From Adenophora triphylla var. japonica (lineage: Eukaryota > Streptophyta > Magnoliopsida > Asterales > Campanulaceae), in contig JAFEMH010002509.1 of assembly GCA_022495995.1 (NCBI GenBank), positions 62,001 through 126,000 on the forward strand: a stretch of 64,000 bases of DNA, given 5' to 3'. The position numbers were made by a program, and so were the translations under genes. Below are positions 13,301 through 29,070 of this stretch, piece by piece. Every line of letters begins with the position of its first letter. The first letter of the stretch is position 1. The notes below the pieces were generated by a model, which worked only from the letters and a program-made list of their open reading frames with translations, ran no database searches and had not been told where the DNA came from.

Positions 13301-14397
13301 TTCACCAAGCCTTTACTAAGATATATTAAAACTCACATGGTCACCAACTTACTCTACGAGGTTCATGAAGGAGTTTGTGGTGGACATCCAGTGCTCGCAC
13401 CCTCTCGTACAAGATCAAATTCCAAGGATTCTTTTGGCCCACAATGAGAAGGGATGCGCAGGAGTATGTTAGAAAATGTGATAAGTGCCAAAGATTTGCG
13501 GACATCCCTAGACTACCATCAACAGAGCGCACGTTGGTAGTACCATCGTGGCCGTTTGATACGTGGGGGATAGATCTTATTCGACCATTTCCAACCGCTA
13601 GAGGAAGCATCAAGTATGCCGTGGTGGCCGTGGATTATTTTACCAAGTGGACGGAAGCAAAGGGCTTGGCCACTATTTCCGAGGATAACACTATCGCTTT
13701 GTCCACGACCACATCTATTGTCGATTTGGGGTTCCCCGAGCAATAATTTCAGTATAATGGCACCCAATTCTCCGCAAAATTCACTGCCGAATGTGTGAGA
13801 ATGAAGGTGCAACACCGTAAGTCCGCAGCCGCCTATCCTCGTGGAAATGGTCAAGCCGAGGCCGCGAACAAGCTAGTCCTAACCGCCTTAAAGAAAAATT
13901 TGGAAGGGCGAGGAGGACGTTGGTTGGACGAGCTCCGCATCGCATTATGGGTTGTCCGCACCACAATAAGAAATTCAACAGAGAAACTCCTTTCTCGCTC
14001 ACGTATGGGTCGAGGCAATGGCTCCACTGAGGTAGCCCTACCTCGTACAGAGTCACATACTTCGACGAGTCTCAAAACGAGGCAAATGTAAGGTGTGACT
14101 GGACGATCTCGAAGGAAAGAGAATGCGGGCACATGAAAAATGGTGAACTACAAACAGAAGCGAAGAAGCACCATGATAAAAGAGTAAATAAGAGGAGTTT
14201 TTCACTGGAGACTGGGTACTCAGAAGCGTAGAGGTCCAAGGGACCCAACCTGGTTTCAACAAGCTGTCCCCGAAATGGGAAGGTCCATATGAGGTCACAA
14301 AGATAGTCAAAGAGGGTACCTATATGTTGCGACCAAAAGAGGGAGAAGAGCTTAAGCACGCCTGGAATAGCGACCACCTTAAGAGATACTTCTTTTA
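10400..14397 (+). pseudogene. pol: pol polyprotein (PR-RT-RH-aRNH-INT), copy B, frameshifted
   Basis: Same domain order as copy A: protease at about 10421-10700 (VDTGAARDILYYHTLIGM), reverse transcriptase at about 11210-12190 (KEISYPKW, FTDLNKACPKDC, then DDMVIKTKENSHELD from 11795), RNase H at about 12240-12640, second RNase H at about 12700-12920, integrase at 13160-14397. The integrase zinc head and WGIDLI are readable at 13375-13746, and the C-terminal HLKRYFF end lies just before 14398. Several frame breaks remain, some at sites intact in copy A. Confidence 0.85.
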
Positions 14398-15549
14398 AAG
14401 TCTTTGTAATTTTTTGGAAGAAGTATAGACTATATATATATAAGGGAGAGGTTATCATCATATTTTGATGCAAAAATCAATTCCCACCAAATTTCAAAAG
14501 CTAAGGTGGATGCCCGCGTGCGGATGCCAGTAAGTTCAAGAGCCAACATATGAGCTCCTACTTACTGATGCGCAAAGATCTAAGTATCCGCATGCCTATA
14601 TATATACAAAGATCCATTACGATCCGTACTATGATCGCGGGGAGGACTCTCTCCTGCTCGCGTGACACCACCAAAAATAAGTGGATATAGATGAACGTAG
14701 GTACAAAGGCCATGATGCCCGTGCCTACGGACTCTAGTGGGGACAATGACCTGAAGTCCGGACCCACTAATTGCGCGAAGGACCTCGTTAGGGCCGTTAC
14801 TCGCATGCCTGTATGTGACAAAGGCCTACATATAAGCCCGTTCACCGTATCGCCACGAGACCCTCACGAAAAACCCTAGGGAGTTTTGAATAAAGGGTCA
14901 AATAAGTGAGAACCTCCAATAAGGGGATACAGATGCCAGTGGGGTTAAAGGGCCTCTATGCTAAAATATGCTCCTACCTTCTCATTGCGCGGACAATAGC
15001 CTCACGGCCACCTTCGCATGCCCTATGAAAGTATGCTTGTCTTGGCTACTTTTGACTTACACCACAGCTCGCAAGGCTGGGAATAAGTGTAAATGGATGA
15101 GAGTGATCAAACTAGTTTAACAAAGCCAAACAGACAAACGAGGTTAAGGCCTCAAAGTTTGCCACAAGGCTAAACAAACGCGATCATAGAAGAATAAGGT
15201 CAGCTCTCACAAAAACCTAAGGGTTTTGAATAAAGAGTTAGGAAAACTCAAAAAATGCGGGCAAAGGGCCTACTAAGCTGCTGCCCGCAGAAGGAGAGTA
15301 TAAAGTTAATTGCAAGTCAAAAACGCTGGAAAAAGTAATAGGCAAGAATGCAAGTATTAAGGTGCTCAAAAATTGCCAAACTACTCAAAATAGCCTACGA
15401 GACAAGCAATTAAGATAAAAATAAAGGAGCCAAGCGGAGAAAAATGCTTCTATTAATGACTGAGAAAGTATTTACAAATTCCTACACTATTACAAGGATC
15501 CTACAAGCTATTACAGAAGGGAAAAAGTAAAAAATCCTAAACTATAGGA
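14398..15549 (+). other. noncoding region between pol and antisense ORF, copy B
   Basis: This is the counterpart of 5096-6165, with no credible ORF. TA repeats lie near 14430-14442 and A-rich sequence near 15300-15440. Differences from copy A are mostly one- to three-base changes at CAG or CTG triplets. Confidence 0.6.
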
Positions 15550-18500
15550 GCTTGGTCCTTGGCCGCATCCGCAGCCTCCCCGGCCGCACCATCTCGTGCC
15601 CGCTTCGAAATTGGAGTTAGGGGAAGGAAGACGGGTCATCGGGATCTCTCGTTATAGGGTCGAGACGGGCTCGCAGAGGCCGGAGCCGGAGCCGCCCGCG
15701 AAGGAAAGAGATCTCCTATGGCAGCTCCATTTGGAAGAACCCGAGCCAAGGCATCCCCCAATGATATAGGGTTATCCCCGAATCGCAGCTTCATCCAAAT
15801 CGGCGATCAGCAAGAGCCGTCACTTCGCCACAGAGGCAAAGAGGCCGCGGCGGACGCCTCCAAACCTTTGACCTCGTCCTCGGACAAGGGAACTAATGCA
15901 TGCCCGGGCAAGCATTCATCATCCGTAGCAACAAGCGAGCCAATCACGGCCAACTCCTGCACGGTGAACTTGCCCGTGGCCGCAAAATTCCTTATTTGTG
16001 TCCGAACCCCAGCCTCATACTGAGCCAGGTTTTCAAGAACGAGCCGCCCTTGAAAGCTTGGGAGTTCTTGTATTCCTCCACAGCCTTCCTTGCGGACATC
16101 GTCGAGGGCGGACTTCCCCTCTCGCTCCATACTTTTAGGGAGCACTCATCTGACAAGCTCGTCCACCTTCTTCCCAAAGCCTCCAGATCGCCTCAAGCAA
16201 GATCCACTGGCCACGAGCTCTTTATTCCCGGGCTCCCACTGCTTCTTGTGCCCGCGGAGCTCATCCCGCTGACCCCTTATCCTCTCAAGGTCCTTCTCGA
16301 GCTGGGTCACCCTCTCCTGGAAGCCCTTCAAATCGTTCTCCTTCTGAGTGAAGGCCCTTTCCTTGTCCTCCAGCAGGGAGTTCAAGGTTCCAATTCTTGT
16401 TTGAGCCTCCTCCAGCTCCCGAAGTTTGGCCGCCAAGATGGAAGTTTTGTTCTCCACCTCGCCGGTCGAGTGTCACAGCCTTTCACGCACCAAGCAAAGA
16501 CCTTATTACTCACCTGCGGGCGTAAAGGTCAAAAGTTATACGAGTTGAAAAACACGGTGAAGCGAAAAGATCAGATCAAGCGAGCATCTACCTCGGTCAG
16601 AGCGAGGCCTATATCCCCCACCAGGGCAGAGGCATTCTCCTCGACAACTATGCCTTTATAGAAGTCCGGAGAGTATAGGCGGTTCGCCAGCCCGATCCCA
16701 ACGGAGGCATCGCGAGTTCCGGCATAGATATCCACCCCGGTGATGGGAGACACCTCGGACAACCTCTTCCTAACCGCCAGAGTCTCCTCGCGAGTGGTCA
16801 AGGAGGCCACTGGATAAGCAGCCGAGCAGATTGTGCCCCCAACAGGGGGAGAAGAAGCTGAAGCCACAGCAGGGGCAGTCATAGTCCGAGGAGGAACATC
16901 CCCGACCTTCTGCAGCTTCCTTTATCCCTGTCCCAGCTCTCCATCCCTCTCATTTCTCTTCCGAGAATCCATTTGATGGCCTAAGGAATGGTGCGGCCGA
17001 GGGAGAGCGGGAGCCTCTAGTGGCCGGATGGAGGAGGACCCCTCGGGGGCGGAGGCGCATTCCCCGTAGTAGGGATAGTCTTGGGAAGGCTCAGGGGATC
17101 CCCCGTCTTTCTGCTGACAACGGGCACCGTCTTATCTTTGGTGGGGACCCCACCCATCTCATTCTGCCTCTTTAGGGCAGCTTCCTTGTTGGCCTTCATG
17201 TTCTTGGCCTTCAGTTGAGCAGCACTTAGAGGAGGGGCCATCAGAAATTGTATTCTTCTGGATCTACTCTGGAGGGAAAGAGAAAAGGTTAGAATGCACC
17301 CAAAATCAAAGATAAGAATAAATTGGCAAACAGCTATATGAAAAAGTTAGAGACCGATAAGTTCGGGAGGATCGCACTCGCCGCCCAAAGATGCAGGGTT
17401 TTACAATCCGCCTCAAATTGGTAGTGCTCGTGCACCCTCCAATCGTGGTCACGAGGCAACGACTCTATTGTACTACGGGGGCATGTGGGCGCCCTCCTGC
17501 GAGGAGCCACCCCGAGTAGATCAATAGGGGCTCATCCACTACAATTGTGCCTACATCATAAACGGGCTCCTCCCCGCTATCCAAGTAAAGGGCCGTATGC
17601 CTCTCTATGGCAAAGTGTGCATAGCATCGGCAGAGGACGGGTCCTGATAACCGCTAGAGGACACCTTCATCGGATCGGACTCGAGGCTTGGAAAAGGGCC
17701 ATCCAAACCTAGACTCAATGACCAAGATATCCTTCTCGGTTCCATTGGTCAAACTTGTTCGAGGGGGAGAGAAGGTCTTGGTAGAGAAATTCCTAGCCTT
17801 CAAACCCGTAATACTCCTACGATTTGGTTTTGGTAGTAGGCATAAAGCCCGGCCAGGGTGGGTTCATAGCCCAAGAATCTCGCAAACAAACTATGAAAGA
17901 AACAATGGCCCCGATGGCATTGGGAGTCGGAGTTCATGGGAGGCAATGTTGAACTCCAGGAATTCATAATAGAAAGGATCCAAGGGCGCCTCGTGCCATT
18001 CTCAAATTGAGCACCATAAAAAACTAAGGCCCTATTATCCTCGCGGACATCGCCATCGTCTCCGCCTCAACTTATCCTTCCCCTTTATCGGAACGTGCCC
18101 AAGGGTGCGGACACGATAGGCCTTGCGGTCAACATTGTACACTTCATAAATATCCTCCTCCCAGTTGAGGATAGCCACTTCCTTGGCTTTCTTACTGCGG
18201 CCACGACCAGGATTCACATCCCTAGCTGGCCTCTTGCCTTTGTTCCGGGCAGGGGCCACAATCTCTTCCTCCTCCTCAGAGTCAGAGCTCTCGAAGGCAT
18301 CCACGATATTGGTGGTCTCAGCGGCCTTCTTGGAGGTCCCCGTCGCCCTCCTATCCCCTCTCCGTGGTCATCTTCTTCGGTCTCCGAGCTCGAGGAGCCA
18401 AAGAGACCGGTGGGGGTCACCACGGCAAGGGCCACCTCCGATTCAACTTCACCAGCCTACACCTCAAAATCAAGGGGGTCAAGTTCCTCGGCCGCCTGCT

Positions 18501-19034
18501 CACTCAATGTCCCGCCACTAGGGGCCGCGGGCACAACGGGAAAGATGGTACTCGGGGCGTAACATCTAGAGGGTCACTCAGTGGTCCCCGCTCTCGGTGC
18601 CCGCGAACCGCTTGATTGGTCGTGAGTCCATGAGTTCACACTTTTCCCGATCTGAGAACTACGTCGGGGGACGCGAATCGCTCTCCTCACTAGTTCAACG
18701 GCGTTCGTAGCCGAGCCTCTCTCGCGGAAACCCGCACAAAACCCCCATCACAAAATTTCTCAAATTTACTGGTATCCCCCAACACCAAAACATCACCGTT
18801 CCTTTTTACCCTTTTATCCTTGGCCTCCCACAACCGGGGTGGGACAAAAGGCCCCCATTGGGATTTTTCGCAGAAATACTGGAAGCACTCAAGGGATAAC
18901 CTAAGCCACCCATGGCCTACCTTCCTAAATATCCCCCCTGTCCGTTTACAAACAGCAAACAGATCTGGAGTGCTCCCATCTCCTAACTCTATGGGACGGC
19001 GGGGTCCAAATTCACGAGTGGTCATTTCGTTCAA
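15550..19034 (-). pseudogene. antisense ORF (aORF), copy B, nearly full length, frameshifted
   Basis: Reading the minus strand from 19034 downward: an N-terminal segment (MNEMTTREFGPRRPIE, then LRLSLECFQYFCEKSQWGPF, about 18690-19034); an acidic/basic linker (SSDSEEEEEIVAPARNKGKR, 18035-18304); the conserved block matched by copy A at 8396-8656; a Pro-rich segment (17017-17241); a globular segment (16571-16882); and a coiled coil (16146-16457, KENDLKGFQERVTQLEKDLE). No reverse transcriptase, integrase or zinc-knuckle motif is visible. The layout suits the antisense ORF of Tat elements, whose role is unknown. An antisense TATA box sits about 180 bases upstream. Confidence 0.65.
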
Positions 19035-19212
19035 AACTCAGAAAAGAAAAAATAGAAGGAGATGAAGAAGAAAAACACCCAATACTTACGAGAGAAGGAT
19101 TGAGAAAGGGATTCGGAAAGCACTAGCTCGGATTTCGCAGCAAGAAAAATCTCTCTCTAAGCTCTTTGAAGGTTTGGAAACGGTAAAAAGGGTTTGAGGT
19201 TTAAGGGTTTGG

Positions 19213-19220
19213 TATTTATA
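19213..19220 (-). promoter_or_regulatory. antisense TATA box for the aORF (copy B)
   Basis: The minus strand reads TATAAATA here, about 180 bases upstream of the aORF start at 19034. The identical octamer occupies the equivalent antisense position in the other Tat element (47947-47954). This suggests that the aORF has its own promoter. Confidence 0.45.
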
Positions 19221-19606
19221 AGGCCTACCTATACGGGTTAACCCGTTAACCCGTATTAATTAGCCCACAAATCCTACCTCGGACCCTGAACCGTCTCCAA
19301 ACGTTTGAAAATTCAAAAAATTAAATACCCTTTGCATTTATTGCCCCCCTTGGATGAGCGACACGTACCCCTGACGTACCACTAACCCGTCTTTTCATCT
19401 GCCAAGGGGCCCACCTGTTAACCGGGAGGCACGCCATGCAAGGGACCACGTGTCACTCACTGGTGCCTCCCGAACGTTCCCTTTGGCCCATGGGGCCAAG
19501 CAACAAACAAGGAAAAACGCTAACACTGGTGCTCGCTCGAGGAGCATTTGAAGCAGAGCCAGAGCTTCCTAGTAGCTCCTCACTCGAGACCATAAATAAT
19601 CACACT

Positions 19607-19622
19607 TGGAGCTAGGGGCCAT
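19607..19622 (+). promoter_or_regulatory. polypurine tract of copy B
   Basis: A purine-rich run (GGAGCTAGGGGCCAT) lies directly before the TG start of the LTR at 19623. It would prime plus-strand DNA synthesis. It resembles the tract before the 3' LTR at 48238. Confidence 0.6.
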
Positions 19623-20455
19623 TGATGAGCCCGGATTTACCGGACCGGGCCCGCGCTCGGCCTAGGCCAAGGAACCGGTGACGTGGCGGTTCCTAGACCG
19701 GAGAGGGAATACCGCGGACAAATAGGCCCTTGTGGTCAAGACCGTGTCCTCCTCGCATCGTCCCCATCGAGCACCATTTGGGACCACCGTCGCCGGATCC
19801 GTGCCCGCACGGTCATGCCCGCATCAACCGTGCTCGCGTCTTATATCTTTGACCGCGGCACAACGTTGACCGCGGGCACATGCCGCTTCCCGGTTAATGT
19901 CGAAGCCTTACCGAGCAAGTTAGCTTACCGGCTCGACAGCCACTTGCAGCTCCCCATCACGCATTCAATGCGGCTCGGTCAGCGCCTACTATTCCATTTA
20001 ATGCAATAAGCCGGCTACACGGCTCATGTCCCTTTCGGCCTATGTCCGCTTGGATAAATCGATGTTCCCTCCACCGACAGACCAATTAGGCTGGACACGT
20101 GTAATGGGTCAAATACCAAAGTGCCCTAGTGATCTCATTGCTTACCTCAACAAGCACCATGGCATTGCCTATAAATAGAAGGCCTTTACCCCCTTGGGCA
20201 AGGTAAGTTCCATATACAATTGAGTAAGCTCTTTTACTCTCTAAACCTAAACACACACACACACTCCAAAGGTATTCAAAGCCTTATTACTCAGTATTCT
20301 TACTCTCACACCCGAGGGCCTGAGTTGGAGTAACATCCAACTTTGACCTTAACGGTGCTTGTTTGTGTTGTGATCTAGGTACATAAAACCACCAAATATA
20401 TCCTAGCCAGATATCCTTGAACCGCTCCTGACCCCAAAAAGCTGTGGCGTCATCA
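19623..20455 (+). repeat. 3' LTR of copy B
   Basis: The LTR starts TGATGAGCCC directly after the polypurine tract and most likely ends at GTCATCA (20455). That end resembles the AGCATCA and CATCATCA ends of the two other Tat LTRs here. A TATA box (TATAAATAG) at 20170-20178 marks the promoter, with U3 upstream and R/U5 downstream. The right end is inferred because the partner 5' LTR is outside the window, so no target duplication can be checked. Confidence 0.65.
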
Positions 20456-20612
20456 AGCTGCGTAATAACGAAATATAAAAAAGACAAAATTTTTGGCCCG
20501 TAATAAACAAATCTCATCAATTTCAATGAAAAAATCATTAAATGCAGCTGCATTTCATGTTTTTTACCAAAAAAATATCCTAATTAATAATTCATTTGCA
20601 AGAACAAACAAA

Positions 20613-21055
20613 TCTATAGTATAAATGGAAGGTGTCCAACTCAGCAAATGAATAGTTGAATGAACAGTTCCGCCTGGCGACTTTCCCATTTTGCCCTCAC
20701 TATTTTGTCCCTTTCCCATTTTGCCCTTAATTTTTTTTTTTTTTAAATTAAATTTTGCCCTTAATTTTTTTTTTTTTAAATTAAAAAAAAAGGGGGGTTT
20801 AATTAAAAAATCTATATAGTATAAATGGAAGGTGTCCAACTCAGCAAATGAATAGTTGAATGAACAGTTCCGCCTGGCGACTTTCCCATTTTGCCCTCAC
20901 TATTTTGTCCCTTTCCCATTTTGCCCTTAAAAAATTTTTTTTTTTTTTTAAATTAAATTTTGCCCTTAAATTTTTTTTTAAATTAAAAAAAAGGGGGCTT
21001 AATTAAAAAAAATAAAATAAAATATAACGTGTCCTCGGACACGGGCTTATTCTAG
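20613..21055 (+). mobile_element. short non-autonomous Helitron with duplicated 5' head
   Basis: Two direct copies of a head beginning TCTATAGTATAAATGG start at 20613 and 20811. The second runs to a classic Helitron 3' end: a hairpin with a 7-bp stem (CGTGTCC/GGACACG, 21028-21043) followed 12 bases later by CTAG at 21052-21055, with T as the next base. The upstream flank ends in A, as expected for insertion between A and T. The first head lacks a 3' end, so this is a truncated copy joined to a complete one. There is no coding capacity. Confidence 0.75.
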
Positions 21056-21759
21056 TATTTTAATATGGGAATGGATTAATAATTTTATAACATATGTATT
21101 TGTTATAAAATCAAGACAAATAAACCAAATTATTTACTTTCTTATTCTGTGTAAATTTAATTACTTATTTTTTCTTATAGTTGAGACCAGAGGGTGTATT
21201 AGTAAACTTGATAATTTCGTCATAAAATATTTAAAGGGTTTATTACAAAAAATACTCACTCAAAAAGATGGCATTTACAAAAAAAAAAAAAAACATGTAA
21301 GATGAGAAATTACAAAAAATTACTTTTTTTTTCTTTTTTTACAAAAAACTTTTTTTTTGATTTTTTTTTATCAGTTTTGGTCAAACAACTGATAACTGAA
21401 ATTATCAGTTGTTTGACCAAAGCGATAAAAACACCAAATTTTTTTTTTTTTTGTAATTTCGAACTTATGTGGTTTTTTTTTTTTTTTTGTAACTTTTATC
21501 TTTCTAAAATAGTTTTTTGTAAATGCCTCATATTTAAATCCTAGTGATAGTTACTTTTATTAATCAATTTGTATTAAAATGAATAACTATTTTGAATTTA
21601 AGGGTCAATTTAGAAATATTAATTTATAATAGAAAAAATCATTAATATTTTTTTATTCATTTTTTAAATTTTAGTTTCGTAAAATATAATGAATAAAAAA
21701 TTGATTGGAGTGAGTATTTAGTAGCCCTATTCTTTTGACCCCTCAACTCTTTACTCTCA
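21056..21759 (+). other. AT-rich intergenic region with a foldback element
   Basis: AT-rich and noncoding. Between 21270 and 21527 the ends are inverted (GGCATTTACAAAAA at the left, its complement at the right). The centre holds a near-perfect palindrome around 21375-21421 that reads TCAAACAACTGATAA into its complement. This is probably a MITE-like foldback element. Nothing else is visible. Confidence 0.45.
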
Positions 21760-22270
21760 CTCTCTTTCCCCAATGTTGTCAAAGTTTGAACTTTGAATTG
21801 AATGAACTTTCTTTTCACGGGTCGCTTTTGCTTTCTTTCTAATCCATTTGCCGCCCCTCCCTCTCTAAACATTCAAAACATTCTTTCTACTATGTGAACA
21901 AAAACCCACACTTTTCCTCCATTTGACGATTCCCAGGTTAAATTTCCGTAATTTTCTTGCAATTTTTTGGTTTTACTCAGTGCTTTATCATCTGGGTATT
22001 TGTCATATTACCATAATTTCTTGTGTTTCTTTCTCAATTTTTTTGTATCATCATGTTATGTTAATATTTATTAGGTTTTCTTAGCTATGAATCTTTGTGG
22101 AATTCAATTTTTGATGTCCTAACATGAATGTTCATGATCAAGAACAAAAATGGTCATTCATTTTGGGATGGCGGAATAATTTGGTTTATGGGTTCCTGTT
22201 CCCATCCTGTTTGTTGAGGATTTTGGGATGTTTCTGTAGGAAATGTTGTCTTTGACCCGCATTTTTCATA

Positions 22271-22423
22271 TACTCACTCTCTCCCAAAATGAATGTCCAA
22301 AAAATTGAATACTTTTCTTGATCAAGAGCAAATTTGAGATATTTTGGACATTCATTTTGGGACGGAGTGTTAAGAGCAAATTTGAATTTCTTTTTTGGCA
22401 TTCATTTTGGGACGGAGGGAGTA
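22271..22423 (+). mobile_element. Stowaway-like MITE
   Basis: The right end reads GGGACGGAGGGAG before TA, and the left end is a diverged inverted copy after TA. Both arms carry the AAAATGAATGTCC-type sequence. It lies in the probable 5' UTR intron of the NEK gene. Confidence 0.6.
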
Positions 22424-22702
22424 GAAGTTATAATTTGTAAAGAAAAGATCTTCTGGCTGCCCATCATCCTCTTGGTAGGCTTAAGGTGCTAACATGTTGA
22501 AGTCATTGGAGATGATGCCTTATAAGTATATTGTTATTCTAGAAAGCAAGAAAATCAAGATCAGCTCAAGCTCGCAAAATTTCTGAGAGTTAACCTACTG
22601 AATATTTTCTCACCTCTTTTCCTTCCATTCCAAACACTGAGTGCCATGGGAAAAAGAGAAAAAAAAAAAAAAAGAGAGAGTGAAACTTTAGTAGGTAGAT
22701 AA

Positions 22703-22916
22703 TACTCCCTCCGTCCCAAAATGTTTGTCCCATTTGACTTTTTTGTTGAACTTTGACCACAAATATATGACAATTTAATTATGTTCATGAAATTCTAAAA
22801 ATTCCTATTGATTACAACTTTTAGAATTTCATGAACATGATTAATATCTCATAAATTTGTGGTCAAAGTTCAACAAAAAAGTCAAATGGGACAAACATTT
22901 TGGGACGGAGGGAGTA
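22703..22916 (+). mobile_element. Stowaway-like MITE, long near-perfect hairpin
   Basis: Flanked by TA duplications, with CTCCCTCCGTCCC at the left and its complement at the right. The two arms are almost fully complementary over about 95 bases, so transcribed RNA would fold into one long hairpin with a short loop near 22800-22816. Position: probable 5' UTR intron of the NEK gene. Confidence 0.8.
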
Positions 22917-23608
22917 TCCCTAACCCTTTTTGTTGTATTGAACTTTGTTTCTTGCATCTAATTGTTGTATTACTACTACTTAATTGAAATTTCAAAGTTT
23001 TGAAACCAAGACTCTTTGATTGAATATGTCGTAAAGGAACAAAGGACTCTTTGATTTGATCTAGACCTCATATTATCTAAATTTGGGTGAAGCTTAAGTA
23101 CAATATTGCGGGATTTCTTGCATCAGAATTTCCTTTGTTTGGTTTCCTCAAACAACACCTTTTCTTAGAGTAAGCTTAATTACTAGTGGAAATTATATCT
23201 GTCCAAAGCAGACTGTTTGGCATTCTTGTAGCTCAGTGGAGTTGTTTAACTTTCTTGGTTATTTAAAATGACCTCAGCTTTCATTTTCTGAGACTCACTC
23301 TTCCATGTGCACGCTATCTGTATGAGAGCGTTCATGATAAAATAAAATGAAAAAGAAAAAAGAAAAGGAAAAAGACAATATTCAAATCCAGAAAAGTACA
23401 CTGTTTCGTAGACAATGTTATGAAGCTTGATGTGAGTGAATAGTGCTCGCAATAAACAGCATATTAGTTGTTTCTCAATTTTCTATCTCCTGATAATGGT
23501 TTTGCAGATTTATTGATATGGTTGATGAATATCTATGTGTAAATTAGCTAGTGCTGGCTCCTCCACATAAGGATACGGCATAACATTGGTGGGCTGGAAG
23601 CACAGAAA

Positions 23609-28097
<4,489 letters not shown>

Positions 28098-28260
28098 TAT
28101 TACAATCTAACCGTCCGGCTTTATTTTTTAGTCTCCCCTTCCCCGCCAATGGTGTTTTCACTGACATTGTATGTTTCTACTAACTGCTTGGTGGCGGGAA
28201 CTAAAATGAAGTGTCTTTTTGGATTGTTATGTTGGTCTATCTAAATGATCATAGTAACTT

Positions 28261-28413
28261 AGGCTCCGTTTGTTTAGCGTAAAACATTTTTCAGAAAATG
28301 ATTTCCGGCAAAATGTTTTCCGGAAAATGAAAATGTTTTCCGGAAAATAAGATAAAAATGACGTTTTTCCCATTTTCTGGTGCGAAACAAACACCCCCAA
28401 ACAAACGGAGCCT
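28261..28413 (+). mobile_element. MITE with AGGCTCCGTTTGTTT ends
   Basis: A 153-bp foldback: AGGCTCCGTTTGTTT at the left and its exact complement at the right. The interior is rich in AAAATG/CATTTT and CCGGAAAA. A second partial end of the same family (GGGCTCCGTTTGTTT) follows at once at about 28415-28430. The superfamily cannot be fixed because the target duplication is unclear. Confidence 0.65.
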
Positions 28414-28491
28414 TGGGCTCCGTTTGTTTCTAGGAGAATAATTGTTGGACAAATGTCTTTCACCTAAGACCTACAAAACAACCACCGTTGT

Positions 28492-29070
28492 TGATGCTAC
28501 CACACAAAATGGTTGCTCAGGCCCAAAGTGAGTAGTCCAGCTGTGAATACACCGCCTTCTTTTCCGTGAGCTCCTACAACAGAAAGCACGTAAACTAGGC
28601 CGGGGGCATCTCCGGCAAAGTCCCTCCGGCGTGAGTATAAATACTTGTTCACGTGAGAAAGAAAGAGTACAATGAAAATCGCAGAAAACAATCTGAAAAT
28701 GTACTTGAGACCTAATCATTTTGATTTCTGATGTTGTTTATATACTTACTCTTGTCATGTGCATGTCACATGCCCTTTGCCACGTGTCGTCTTTCCATTG
28801 AATTTCAATGAGCACTCATAGTTAGTGGAGACGTCACCCTTTATCTGACAGGTAATTCATCATTTGTAACAGAATTTGTGGGTCCAAATATAAATATTTG
28901 GCTGCTTCTGGAATATCGCTATAAGATCACATGTCACCAATGGGCAACATCTCTGTTAGTGCGGCAACCTCTGATGTTGACGGCTTGTCGCTGACCTGAA
29001 CCTCATCATGCGAGATCTTTACTTGAAATTACATTGTTATTATTTGGAGATGGGCCCTAACGGGTTTCTC
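28492..29070 (-). repeat. possible solo LTR of a Tat-like element
   Basis: Read on the minus strand, the end TGGTAGCATCA (at 28492) matches the ends of the other Tat LTRs here. So does the upstream TCACGCCGGAGGG motif (about 28622-28635), which is also present in the LTRs at 35665 and 63368. A TATA box lies near 28737-28746. GTTGT flanks both sides (28487-28491 and 29071-29075). The far end does not begin with TG, so that limit is tentative. No primer binding site follows, which fits a solo LTR. Confidence 0.45.

Larger units (their letters stand above)
8735..20455 (+). mobile_element. Tat-lineage Ty3/gypsy retrotransposon, tandem copy B with 3' LTR
   Basis: Copy B repeats the gag-pol-noncoding-aORF order of copy A from 9324 onward. 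It then continues past the copy A breakpoint through the full aORF, a polypurine tract and a 3' LTR. No 5' LTR is present in the window, so this is either the right end of an element with an internal tandem duplication or the last unit of a longer array. Confidence 0.85.
21760..23608 (+). promoter_or_regulatory. probable promoter/5' UTR with intron of the NEK gene
   Basis: The kinase start codon at 23609 is preceded by a good acceptor (TTTTGCAG at about 23500-23507). A candidate 5' UTR exon rich in CT ends near 21938 with AG before GT. This implies a 5' UTR intron of about 1.57 kb that holds two MITEs. The exon limits are inferred and need transcript evidence. Confidence 0.35.
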
